Below, piece after piece: positions 7,495 through 14,251 of a stretch of DNA of 14,795 nt. How positions within the stretch are numbered: position 1 is the first letter of the stretch; the number at the start of each line of letters is the position of its first letter. The stretch lies in assembly GCA_002500485.1 (NCBI GenBank), contig DLRJ01000095.1, positions 1 through 14,795 of the forward strand, in the 5' to 3' direction. Both the position numbers and the translations under genes were made by a program. The notes under the pieces were generated by a model. That model searched no databases. It saw only the letters and a list, made by a program, of their open reading frames with translations, and was not told the DNA's origin. This DNA comes from Dehalococcoidia bacterium UBA7891. Lineage in GTDB: Bacteria; Chloroflexota; Dehalococcoidia; Lucifugimonadales; UBA826.

Positions 7495-8445
7495 ATGGGT
7501 TCACAAGTAACAATTGGCGATGGCGATTTTAAATATAATGTAGTTGAGAATTGGGAACAGATGCCTACTGATTACTCTTGGTCTGAAACCGCTGGTGTCG
7601 CCACGGACAAAAAAGACAATGTATACGTTTTTAATCGCGGTGAGCACCCTATGATGGTATTTGATAAAGATGGAAAATTCCTAAAATCATGGGGTGAAGG
7701 TGTATTCACACGAGCGCATGGTGTAAGTAGAGGGCCAAATGACACCTTGTATTGCACTGATGATGGCGATCATACCGTTAGACAATGCACTCTTGACGGA
7801 AAAGTACTAATGACAATAGGAAACCCGGGGAACCCTTCAGCACTATTTAGTGGAGAGCCTTTCAATAGATGTACACACACCGCAACAGACCCAGAAACAG
7901 GTGACATTTTTGTGACAGATGGTTACGGAAACTCTCGTATACATAAATATTCCCCTGATGGGAACCTCCTGCAATCATGGGGAGGGCCCGGAACTGGTGA
8001 AGGTGAATTCAACATCATACACAATATTGCAACAGATAAAAATGGTTATATTTACATCTGCGACAGAGAGAATCATCGGGTGCAAGTTTTCGATAAGAGA
8101 GGAAATTTCGAAGCCGCTTGGTCAAATATTCATAGGCCATGCGCTATCTACATAGATGAACAACAAAGAATTTACGTTGCCGAGTTAGGTTATGGAAATA
8201 ATGTAAGTAAAAATGTGCCAAATATAGGCCCCAGGGTCAGCGTTTTGGACCAATCTGGAAAAGTATTAGAACGAATTGGAGATATGGGGTATGGGTTTGC
8301 AACCGGTCAATTCGCCGCTCCACATGGGTTGTGTCTTGATTCCAATTTGAGCATATATGTCGCAGAAGTAGCCAGAACAAATATGAGTCACTACACTACT
8401 CCACCTGATGTCCTTAGAAGCTTCCAAAAACTAGTCAAAGTCTAG
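7495..8445 (+). CDS. NHL-repeat beta-propeller protein, peptidyl-alpha-hydroxyglycine alpha-amidating lyase (PAL)-like
   Basis: This 316-residue protein is a six-bladed NHL propeller. Blades are recognisable by repeated GVATDKKDNVYVFN..., HNIATDKNGYIYICD, HGLCLDSNLSIYVAE-type strands. It resembles PAL, the enzyme that cleaves alpha-hydroxyglycine to an amide and glyoxylate. The residues I know as catalytic in rat PAL have clear counterparts: R48 (FNRGEHP), zinc histidines H75 (AHGV), H176 (IHNI) and H277 (PHGL) spaced 101 residues apart, Y144 in DGYGNSRI and R191 in DRENHRVQ. There is no signal peptide and no PHM monooxygenase domain, so a cytoplasmic lyase acting on small alpha-hydroxy substrates is possible; other NHL proteins are merely scaffolds. 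The ATG has AAGGAT (7482-7487) 7 nt upstream. It precedes a DUF3500 gene by 82 nt. Confidence 0.85.
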   Translation: MGSQVTIGDGDFKYNVVENWEQMPTDYSWSETAGVATDKKDNVYVFNRGEHPMMVFDKDGKFLKSWGEGVFTRAHGVSRGPNDTLYCTDDGDHTVRQCTLDGKVLMTIGNPGNPSALFSGEPFNRCTHTATDPETGDIFVTDGYGNSRIHKYSPDGNLLQSWGGPGTGEGEFNIIHNIATDKNGYIYICDRENHRVQVFDKRGNFEAAWSNIHRPCAIYIDEQQRIYVAELGYGNNVSKNVPNIGPRVSVLDQSGKVLERIGDMGYGFATGQFAAPHGLCLDSNLSIYVAEVARTNMSHYTTPPDVLRSFQKLVKV

Positions 8446-8457
8446 TAACTGCGCATG

Positions 8458-8473
8458 GTAGATGCTAATCTAC
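8458..8473 (+). repeat. Short hairpin between the PAL-like and DUF3500 genes
   Basis: GTAGAT (8458-8463) and ATCTAC (8468-8473) can pair as a 6-bp stem with a GCTA loop, 12 nt after the upstream stop codon. No U-run follows, so it does not look like a full terminator. It may stabilise the 3' end of the upstream cistron. The remainder of this 82-nt gap holds only the strong SD GGAGGAGG (8514-8521) of the next gene. Confidence 0.35.
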
Positions 8474-8527
8474 GTCCAACAACCAACACGAAGGAAATAT
8501 TAATCGACCGGCCGGAGGAGGCTACAA

Positions 8528-9514
8528 ATGGCAGCAACTAAAGCACACAGCAAATTGGTCCAACAGATGACCGAAGCCGGTTCCAAATTTTTAGAAAGTC
8601 TTTCGCCGGACCAAAAAAGCAAAGCTTGTTTCGAATATCTGGATGGGGAAAGAATATTTTGGTACTACCCCCCTATGAACCGCCATGGTTTGGCCTTGAG
8701 GGACATGGATCCCAATCAAAGGGATTTAGCTTTTAAGTTGATGTCGACAGGTCTAACTGACAGATCATACGAGCAAGCTAGACAAATAATTGCTCTTGAA
8801 AACGTATTGGGACCTCTTGAGAAAGAGAGTGGCGTGAAATCATTCAAAAGGGATCCAGAATTGTATTACTTCACTATATTTGGGACACCTGGTGGAGATG
8901 ATCCTTGGGCTTGGCGGGCAGAAGGACATCACGTTTCGCTGCATTTCAGTGTTTGGAAAGGTGAAATCATTGCTATGACACCTTTTTTCTTTGGGGCTAA
9001 TCCAGCCGAAGTCAGAAAAGGGCCCCAAAACGGTCTGCGGATTCTGAGTCATCGGGAAGATATTGCAGTCGACTTAATGAGCAGCTTTGATGAAGGGCAG
9101 CAAAAGAAGGCGATAATTTACGGGTCTGCACCGAACGATATAATTACATACAACAGCTCCAAAGTTTCCTTACCTGCTGAGGAAGGCCTGTCAATCTCGA
9201 AAATGACAGGAACCCAACGAGAAATCATTGAATCTCTAATATCCGAATACATAAATCAAGTACCCGAGGAATTAGCACAGAAAAAATTTGACGAGCTTGA
9301 AAGATATGGATTAGGCAATGTTCATTTTGCTTGGGGCGGGGCTACTGATACTAGCGGTGAACATTACTACAGAATTCACGGAGGAAATTTCGTAGTGGAA
9401 TTCGACAATAGACAAAACGGGGCCAACCACATACATTCCGTATGGCGAGATGTAGACAACGATTTTGCCGAAGATGTCATGAGGCAACACCTACTGGCCT
9501 ACCACGTCCTCTAG
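8528..9514 (+). CDS. DUF3500 domain-containing protein
   Basis: This 328-residue protein spans the whole DUF3500 family, whose function is not known to me. Seen: a helical N-terminal third, then the family's conserved W-A-W-R-x-E-G-H-H-x-S-L stretch (about 127-138, H134/H135), the GANPAEVRKGP segment (157-166), and the C-terminal signature HYYRIHGGNFVVEFDN followed by ANHIHSVWRD (299-308; H301, H303) and DFAEDV. Clustered histidines, aspartate and glutamate suggest a metal site, which is inference. No signal peptide or membrane segment is visible, although many relatives are exported. The ATG follows a very strong SD (GGAGGAGG, 8514-8521). It lies downstream of the PAL-like gene in the same direction and ends at a hairpin shared with the convergent dnaK. 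Confidence 0.93.
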   Translation: MAATKAHSKLVQQMTEAGSKFLESLSPDQKSKACFEYLDGERIFWYYPPMNRHGLALRDMDPNQRDLAFKLMSTGLTDRSYEQARQIIALENVLGPLEKESGVKSFKRDPELYYFTIFGTPGGDDPWAWRAEGHHVSLHFSVWKGEIIAMTPFFFGANPAEVRKGPQNGLRILSHREDIAVDLMSSFDEGQQKKAIIYGSAPNDIITYNSSKVSLPAEEGLSISKMTGTQREIIESLISEYINQVPEELAQKKFDELERYGLGNVHFAWGGATDTSGEHYYRIHGGNFVVEFDNRQNGANHIHSVWRDVDNDFAEDVMRQHLLAYHVL

Positions 9515-9523
9515 GATCGTATC

Positions 9524-9555
9524 TAAGAGGGAGAAAATAAATTCTCTCCCTCTTA
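9524..9555. terminator. Bidirectional hairpin between DUF3500 and dnaK
   Basis: TAAGAGGGAGA (9524-9534) and TCTCCCTCTTA (9545-9555) form a perfect 11-bp stem with a 10-nt AT-rich loop, placed between the two convergent stop codons (9514 and 9560). A weak T-rich stretch (ACATTT) follows on the plus strand. Position and stem strength make a terminator for one or both transcripts likely, though the U-run is poor. Confidence 0.6.
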
Positions 9556-9559
9556 ACAT

Positions 9560-11455
9560 TTAGACCTCTCTAAATTCACCTTCTACAGTATTCTCTGGAT
9601 CATCAGCCGAAGAGCTTTCTTCCTCAGGTTGGTCTCCAGGCGCCTCACCGGTTTTGCTGTAAACTTCCTGACCTATCTTCTGAAGAGATTCTTGAAGTTG
9701 TTGAAGGGCCGATTCAATAGCGGGATTATCTTCCCCCTCTAAAGCGGTCTTTAAATCTGATATTTTTTGCTCCACCTCATCTTTGAGTGAGGCATCGATA
9801 TGCTCCTCATTTTCTTTAACCAAAGTCTCTGCAGCGAATACAGCCGATTGAGCGGTGTTTCGAATTTCGACCATTTCACGTTTTTGTCTATCTTCTTCCG
9901 CATTTTGTTCAGCTTCATCAATCATTTGATCTATTTCATCTTGTGATAATCCTGAACTAGCAGTTATCGTGATTCTTTGTTCTTTACCTGTACCTTTATC
10001 AGTGGCAGAAACGTTTAAGATTCCATTTGCATCTATATCAAATGTGACCTCCACCTGAGGAACGCCTCTGGGGGCCGGTAAAATGCCGTCAAGATTAAAT
10101 CTTCCTATGGTCTTATTCTCATTTGCCATTGACCTTTCACCTTGCAATACGTGCACCTCAACAGAAGGTTGGTTATCAGAGGCGGTTGTGAAGGTTTCAC
10201 TTTTTGAAGTGGGTATGGTCGTATTTCTCTGTATCAGCGGGGTAGTGACACCACCTAAGGTTTCTATACCCAAAGTCAGCGGGGTTACATCTAACAGCAA
10301 AATATCCTGTACGTCTCCCTGCAAGACACCAGCTTGCACAGCTGCACCGATCGCGACAACTTCATCTGGATTTACTCCTTGATGAACCTGTTTACCAAAG
10401 AAATCCTCTACCGCTTTTTGTACCACCGGCATCCGAGTCATACCGCCCACCAGAATAATCTCATCAATTTCAGATGAACTAACTTCAGCATCAGACATAG
10501 CCTTTTTACAAGGTTCTATTGTTTGTTGGACTAAGTCATTCACTAATTGCTCTAATGTTGATCTTTCCATTGTTTCAACTAAATGTTTTGGGCCAGAGGT
10601 ATCTGCAGTAATGAACGGCAAATTAATCTCTGTCTGCATCAACGTAGAAAGTTCGATTTTTGCCCTCTCTGCTGACTCCCTGAGTCTTTGTAGAGCCATT
10701 CGATCACTCTTCAAATCAATCCCTTGGTCTTGTTTAAACTTATCGCAGATCCAATCAATAATAAGTTGATCGAAATCATCCCCTCCCAAATGAGTGTCTC
10801 CATTGGTTGCTTTAACCTCAAAAACCCCGTCCCCCATTTGAAGAACCGTAATATCAAAGGTGCCTCCTCCAAGGTCATATACAGCTATCGTCTGGTCACT
10901 TTCATTATCTAGACCGTATGCCAGTGCTGCTGCTGTCGGTTCGTTAATGATTCTCATTACCTCTAGGCCTGCGATTTTTCCAGCATCCCTCGTAGCATTT
11001 CTCTGGCTATCATCGAAATACGCCGGCACAGTAATTACAGCTTGTGTAATTTCTTCCCCCAATTTGGATTCTGCATCCTGTTTCAACTTCTGAAGAACCA
11101 TAGCCGCCACTTCTGGTGGAGCGTAGTTCTTGTCTCCCATAGAAACATGGGCATCACCATTTGTGTGCTCAACCACCGAGTAGGGAACCAATTCCTTATT
11201 CCTAGATACAGAATCATCCCCGTATTTCATTCCCATAAAGCGTTTAGCGGAAAAAACCGTGTTATCGGGATTTGTGACCGCCTGGCGCTTAGCTGTTGTT
11301 CCGACATATCTTTCATTAGATCTAGGATTAATACCTACGACTGAAGGTGTTGTCCTATTACCCTCAGCATTTTCAATCACTCGAGGTTCACCACCTTCTA
11401 TAATTGACATACATGAATTGGTAGTACCTAAATCAATACCGAGAATTTTCGGCAT
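9560..11455 (-). CDS. dnaK: Molecular chaperone DnaK (Hsp70)
   Basis: A complete 631-residue Hsp70. It binds exposed hydrophobic peptide segments in an ATP-controlled cycle with DnaJ and GrpE. Seen: the three Hsp70 signatures GIDLGTTNS (6-14), DLGGGTFDITVL (194-205) and IILVGGMTRMPVVQKAV (333-349); the interdomain linker DVQDILLLDVTPL (381-393); the substrate-binding domain beginning with TLGIETLGG; and an acidic, disordered C-terminal tail ending GEFREV, a variant of the usual EEVD-like end. Its ATG overlaps the grpE TAA by one base (TAATG) with an AGGAGGAG Shine-Dalgarno upstream inside grpE, so expression is tightly coupled to grpE. In species with HspR, DnaK also serves as co-repressor of the operon. 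No dnaJ follows; the operon ends at the hairpin at 9524-9555. Confidence 0.98.
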   Translation of the reverse strand: MPKILGIDLGTTNSCMSIIEGGEPRVIENAEGNRTTPSVVGINPRSNERYVGTTAKRQAVTNPDNTVFSAKRFMGMKYGDDSVSRNKELVPYSVVEHTNGDAHVSMGDKNYAPPEVAAMVLQKLKQDAESKLGEEITQAVITVPAYFDDSQRNATRDAGKIAGLEVMRIINEPTAAALAYGLDNESDQTIAVYDLGGGTFDITVLQMGDGVFEVKATNGDTHLGGDDFDQLIIDWICDKFKQDQGIDLKSDRMALQRLRESAERAKIELSTLMQTEINLPFITADTSGPKHLVETMERSTLEQLVNDLVQQTIEPCKKAMSDAEVSSSEIDEIILVGGMTRMPVVQKAVEDFFGKQVHQGVNPDEVVAIGAAVQAGVLQGDVQDILLLDVTPLTLGIETLGGVTTPLIQRNTTIPTSKSETFTTASDNQPSVEVHVLQGERSMANENKTIGRFNLDGILPAPRGVPQVEVTFDIDANGILNVSATDKGTGKEQRITITASSGLSQDEIDQMIDEAEQNAEEDRQKREMVEIRNTAQSAVFAAETLVKENEEHIDASLKDEVEQKISDLKTALEGEDNPAIESALQQLQESLQKIGQEVYSKTGEAPGDQPEEESSSADDPENTVEGEFREV

Positions 11456-12045
11456 TACTTCTCCTCCTGTTTACTTAATTCGTCTTCTTGGTTTTCTTGT
11501 TCGGTAAATTTTGAAACAATTACCCTTGCAGGCCTAATGATCCTTTCATTTAGTCGATATCCTTGCTGTATCACATTGAGTATCAATCCATCTTCAGTAT
11601 CGGAATTTTCTTCATATAAAAGGGCATCATGTTCTCTAGGGTCAAAAGATTTACCTAGAGATTCAATCTGGCTCACACCTTCTAATTCCAGTGCTTTTTC
11701 CAAATTCCTTAGCACCAATTCAACTCCCTCTGTCCATTCAGTTTGGGCCCCCTCAGGGGCATTTTCAACGGCCCTTTCTAAATCATCAACTATAGAAATG
11801 AATCTTGAAATAACACCAAACTGGACTGCCCTTTTGGCCTCTTCTATTTCCTGGCTAGCCCGATTTCTATAATTAACTAAATCGGCTTGTGCTCGCTGGG
11901 CAATTGATTTGTAATGGTCTATTTCTTCGCTTAAATCAATTGATGTTTCTGGTACAACTGTCGAATCTTCTTCACTTTCAAGATTATTCAACTCTTGGTC
12001 GTTTGGTCCCGGGGTTGGATTTCCGGATATTTCTTTTTCTTCCAA
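11455..12045 (-). CDS. grpE: Nucleotide exchange factor GrpE
   Basis: GrpE (196 residues) releases ADP from DnaK and acts as a homodimer. Seen: an acidic, probably disordered N-terminus (1-40), the long coiled-coil helix around 40-75 (HYKSIAQRAQADLVNYRNRASQ), the four-helix region, FDPREHDAL (134-142), and the C-terminal GrpE signature GYRLNERIIRPARVIVSKF (162-180), followed by a Glu/Gln-rich tail. The start is TTG at 12045, supported by GGAG (complement of 12053-12056) 7 nt upstream; the nearby ATG at 12058 is out of frame. It lies 30 nt after hspR and overlaps dnaK by one base. Regulation should follow the hspR promoter. Confidence 0.97.
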   Translation of the reverse strand: MEEKEISGNPTPGPNDQELNNLESEEDSTVVPETSIDLSEEIDHYKSIAQRAQADLVNYRNRASQEIEEAKRAVQFGVISRFISIVDDLERAVENAPEGAQTEWTEGVELVLRNLEKALELEGVSQIESLGKSFDPREHDALLYEENSDTEDGLILNVIQQGYRLNERIIRPARVIVSKFTEQENQEDELSKQEEK

Positions 12046-12075
12046 ATCTTTTCTCCATCAAATAAAAATATAAAC

Positions 12076-12552
12076 TTAAGAAGGTCTAGTCTTTAGCATC
12101 TTGAACATTTCATTCAGACAATTTTCCAAGTATTTTTTCAATTCACCATTTTCAGCTTGATCCAATCCTGATTTCATTTTCAACATCTGGTTAAACATAC
12201 CAAGCGAAAGCTCTACACCTGCTAGATTCAAACCTAAGTCACCTACTAAATGTTTAATAAGTCTTAGCCTGACAATATCTTCCTCCGAATATAATCTGAG
12301 CATCCCAACAGTTCTTGACGGCCTTACCAATCCGGACCTTTCATATTTACGCAAGGTTTGCGGATGCATTTCTAACAACCGTGCAGCCACACTAATGACA
12401 TAGAGTCCATCCGGTGAAGCGTAGACACTTTCGGAGCTTCTCGTTCGGGGTCTACCACGCCCTGGTCTAGGAGTCCCCGGGTTAACCGAAACTCCCAGCC
12501 GAATCACACGCTGGTTTGCAGGTACTTGGTTCCTAGAATCTCTATGTGGCAT
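12076..12552 (-). CDS. hspR: MerR-family heat-shock repressor HspR with a basic N-terminal extension
   Basis: A 158-residue MerR-type regulator, first gene of the grpE-dnaK operon. HspR proteins repress chaperone genes by binding HAIR inverted repeats, with DnaK as co-repressor. Seen: a winged helix-turn-helix (about 52-93) with VISVAARLLEMHPQTLRKYERSGLV and the wing RLYSEEDIVRLRLIK, then a C-terminal helix (about 120-155) for dimerisation. In front of it is a 46-residue extension rich in Arg, Pro and Gly, including PGRGRPRTR (30-38), which resembles an AT-hook core. The ATG at 12552 has no clear Shine-Dalgarno site. No alternative in-frame start has a good site either: GTG at codon 16 is possible, and the next methionine (residue 62) falls inside the HTH. 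The operon context makes HspR the best name; a generic MerR regulator is the alternative. Confidence 0.88.
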   Translation of the reverse strand: MPHRDSRNQVPANQRVIRLGVSVNPGTPRPGRGRPRTRSSESVYASPDGLYVISVAARLLEMHPQTLRKYERSGLVRPSRTVGMLRLYSEEDIVRLRLIKHLVGDLGLNLAGVELSLGMFNQMLKMKSGLDQAENGELKKYLENCLNEMFKMLKTRPS

Positions 12553-12594
12553 AAATTATTTCTACATTTTGATTAGATGTATACTAAAACCCAG

Positions 12595-12614
12595 ACATTT
12601 ATTTGAATAAATGT
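12595..12614. repeat. Perfect 9-bp inverted repeat at the hspR transcription start region
   Basis: ACATTTATT (12595-12603) and AATAAATGT (12606-12614) are exact reverse complements separated by TG. The repeat begins at the end of the putative -10 box of the hspR operon and covers the expected start site, a position typical of operators. If transcription starts upstream of it, it could instead be an 8-bp RNA hairpin in the leader. Confidence 0.6.
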
Positions 12615-12639
12615 TATAAGTTGATTCGTTTCGTGTCAA
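12613..12639 (-). promoter_or_regulatory. Candidate promoter of the hspR-grpE-dnaK operon
   Basis: On the minus strand a perfect -35 box TTGACA (complement of 12634-12639) is followed after 15 nt by TATAAC (complement of 12613-12618). An alternative -10, TAACAT, gives 17-nt spacing. Transcription would start near 12603-12607, about 50 nt upstream of the hspR ATG. A second, weaker possibility is TATACA further downstream. Both palindromes of the region overlap this promoter. Confidence 0.55.
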
Positions 12640-12642
12640 CTT
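12618..12642. promoter_or_regulatory. HAIR-like inverted repeat, candidate HspR operator
   Basis: AAGTTGA (12618-12624) and TCAACTT (12636-12642) are perfect reverse complements separated by 11 nt. The known HspR-binding HAIR element is CTTGAGT-N7-ACTCAAG, that is TTGA-N11-TCAA at its core; here TTGA (12621-12624) and TCAA (12636-12639) have exactly that spacing, though flanking bases differ. The site covers the -35 box of the operon promoter, where a repressor would block RNA polymerase. Geometry and position are seen; HspR binding is inferred. Confidence 0.6.
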
Positions 12643-12714
12643 ACGTTATATTGATTATTACCCATACTCAAACCAATTGTCTAATGCCAGCGAGCACACC
12701 GATGAAAAACAGTT

Positions 12715-13356
12715 ATGACACCTGATTTAGTTATTTTTGACTGTGATGGTGTACTTGTTGATAGTGAAGTTATATCTAACTCCGTGCTTTCTGAGTCATT
12801 AGAAGCTATTGGACTAAATATCACACCAGAGGTATGCATGGATCTATTCCTGGGCAAATCTTGGGATTATTGCTTTCAGGTGATTAAAAAACGTTTGGGA
12901 ACAGAGCCTCCTCGTACTCTATATGAGACATATATGAATGAACTGTTTGCCCAGTTTGAAAAAACCTTGAAGCCGATCGAAGATATACAATTTGCCTTGG
13001 ACAACATACCTTACCCGAAATGTGTGGCATCCAGCGGACCACACCTAAAGATAAATAAAACCTTATCTATCGCCGGTTTAATGGAGAGATTTGGAAAGCA
13101 CCTATACAGCGCGGAGGACGTGAAATTCGGAAAACCAGCCCCAGACCTTTTTCTACACGCAGCAATGAAAATGAAGGCTACCCCGTCAAAGACGTTGGTG
13201 ATAGAAGATTCAACGGCTGGCATAGAAGCGGCCTATAGCGCCGGAATGACTCCTCTAGCTTTTTGCTCAAAAAAACCTAATCGAGCAATTATACAATCAG
13301 AAACCATAGTTTTCCGTAGCATGAGAGAATTACCCGATCTGATAAATAGATTGTAA
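12715..13356 (+). CDS. HAD-superfamily hydrolase, beta-phosphoglucomutase-like subgroup
   Basis: This 213-residue cytoplasmic enzyme belongs to HAD subfamily IA, mostly phosphatases of small phosphorylated sugars, with beta-phosphoglucomutase as a close relative. Seen: motif I DCDGVLVDSE (9-18; nucleophile D9, acid/base D11), a helical cap (about 15-90), motif II VASSG (104-108, S106), motif III GKPAPDLF (139-146, K140) and motif IV VIEDSTAGIEAA (162-173, E164/D165). All catalytic residues are present. The ATG has no Shine-Dalgarno site, so the mRNA may be leaderless or weakly translated. It is the first gene of a two-gene transcript; the DUF6282 gene follows after 19 nt. Its promoter region is shared with the divergent heat-shock operon. 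Substrate is not predictable. Confidence 0.92.
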   Translation: MTPDLVIFDCDGVLVDSEVISNSVLSESLEAIGLNITPEVCMDLFLGKSWDYCFQVIKKRLGTEPPRTLYETYMNELFAQFEKTLKPIEDIQFALDNIPYPKCVASSGPHLKINKTLSIAGLMERFGKHLYSAEDVKFGKPAPDLFLHAAMKMKATPSKTLVIEDSTAGIEAAYSAGMTPLAFCSKKPNRAIIQSETIVFRSMRELPDLINRL

Positions 13357-13375
13357 TCAGCAACCGGAGGAAGTT

Positions 13376-14197
13376 GTGAACGATGAAATTGAATCGCTGT
13401 TGAGAGGATCTATTGATCTTGACGTACACGCCGCCCCTGACATCCCCAAAAGGCGAATGGATGCCTTAGAAACGACGAGGGCAGCCTATGAAGCGGGGAT
13501 GGGTGGATTCGTTTTAAAATCAGACAATTACCTCACATACCCTTTGACCTACGCCTTATCTCAAATGTATCCAGGGCTAGAAATATACGGTTCGATTTCA
13601 TTAAATTCACCTGTAGGCGGAATTAATCCAGAGGCAGTGGAAACAGCGGCCCGGTTAGGTACAAAAGTTGTCTGGATGCCTACTATTTCAGCTGCGTTTC
13701 ACCTACCAAAAAGTAACTCTGGGAATGGCTTAAATATATTAGACAAATCAGAGAAGCTTACTGATGATATTTTTGAAATTATTGATATCGTTCAAGGAAA
13801 TGATATGGTCTTGGCGTCAGGATACATTTCACCATTGGAAACGATAAAATTATTTGGGGCCGCCAAAGATCATGGCGTAAGAAAAATGATCGTAACTCAT
13901 CCGGAGGAACTCCTTGAAGATCAATTGAAAAATTTGACCACACTGGGAGCATACATGGAATACAGCTTTCTTTCATGTATGCCTTTAACCGCAAAAATAA
14001 GCCCTATGGGTTTTTCACAGCAGATACTTAAAGCTGGCATTGAAAGATCCGTAGTAACAACTGCTTTTGGACAGCCAGTAAACCCTCCACCATCTGAAGG
14101 AATGCGGATGGCTATAGCTGCATTGCTGGATTCAGGAATGTCACCGAAGAACATTTCTAAATTAGTGAAAGATAACCCTAGTGATTTATTGAGCTAG
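13376..14197 (+). CDS. DUF6282 family protein, amidohydrolase/PHP-like
   Basis: This 273-residue protein matches the DUF6282 pattern, a TIM-barrel-like family related to metal-dependent hydrolases. Seen: GSIDLDVHAAPD (11-22), FVLKSDNY (45-52), SISLNSPVGGINPEAV, KVVWMPTISAAFH (97-109), VLASGYISPLE (145-155), IVTHPEE (172-178) and YMEYSFLSCM. In family members I recall, the first motif reads HxH and the others carry histidine at KSH and TGH; here these positions are D16, D50 and Y150, while H18 and H175 remain. The metal site may therefore be altered or lost. The GTG start has GGAGG (13366-13370) five nt upstream and lies 19 nt after the HAD gene, so the two are cotranscribed. The reaction is unknown. 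Confidence 0.85.
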   Translation: MNDEIESLLRGSIDLDVHAAPDIPKRRMDALETTRAAYEAGMGGFVLKSDNYLTYPLTYALSQMYPGLEIYGSISLNSPVGGINPEAVETAARLGTKVVWMPTISAAFHLPKSNSGNGLNILDKSEKLTDDIFEIIDIVQGNDMVLASGYISPLETIKLFGAAKDHGVRKMIVTHPEELLEDQLKNLTTLGAYMEYSFLSCMPLTAKISPMGFSQQILKAGIERSVVTTAFGQPVNPPPSEGMRMAIAALLDSGMSPKNISKLVKDNPSDLLS

Positions 14198-14251
14198 TTA
14201 AAAAATCTCCGCTCCTAATAATAAAATCTGGCCCTTGTTTTCCCATCATCT

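Larger units (their letters stand above)
12553..12714. other. Control region between hspR and the divergent HAD gene
   Basis: This 162-nt AT-rich gap separates divergent transcripts. From left to right it contains a 20-bp inverted repeat (12595-12614), the hspR-operon promoter (12613-12639), a HAIR-like inverted repeat over the -35 box (12618-12642), and a weaker TTGA...TCAA pair at 12651-12671. A plus-strand -10-like TTATAT (12646-12651) could serve the HAD gene, with TTGATT (12621-12626) as a poorly spaced -35 box (19 nt). No Shine-Dalgarno site precedes the HAD ATG. Confidence 0.6.

Noticed and set aside
8508..8515. CCGGCCGG palindrome just before the DUF3500 gene
   Set aside because: Only 8 bp, and it merges into the GGAGGAGG ribosome-binding site; too short to support a separate role.
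12046..12058. ATG at 12058 as the grpE start
   Set aside because: It is out of frame with GrpE; the in-frame TTG at 12045 has a properly spaced GGAG.
12684..12725. A 13-codon ORF (MPASTPMKNSYDT) overlapping the HAD start, as a leader peptide
   Set aside because: No Shine-Dalgarno site, no regulatory codon pattern, and short frames of this size are expected by chance.
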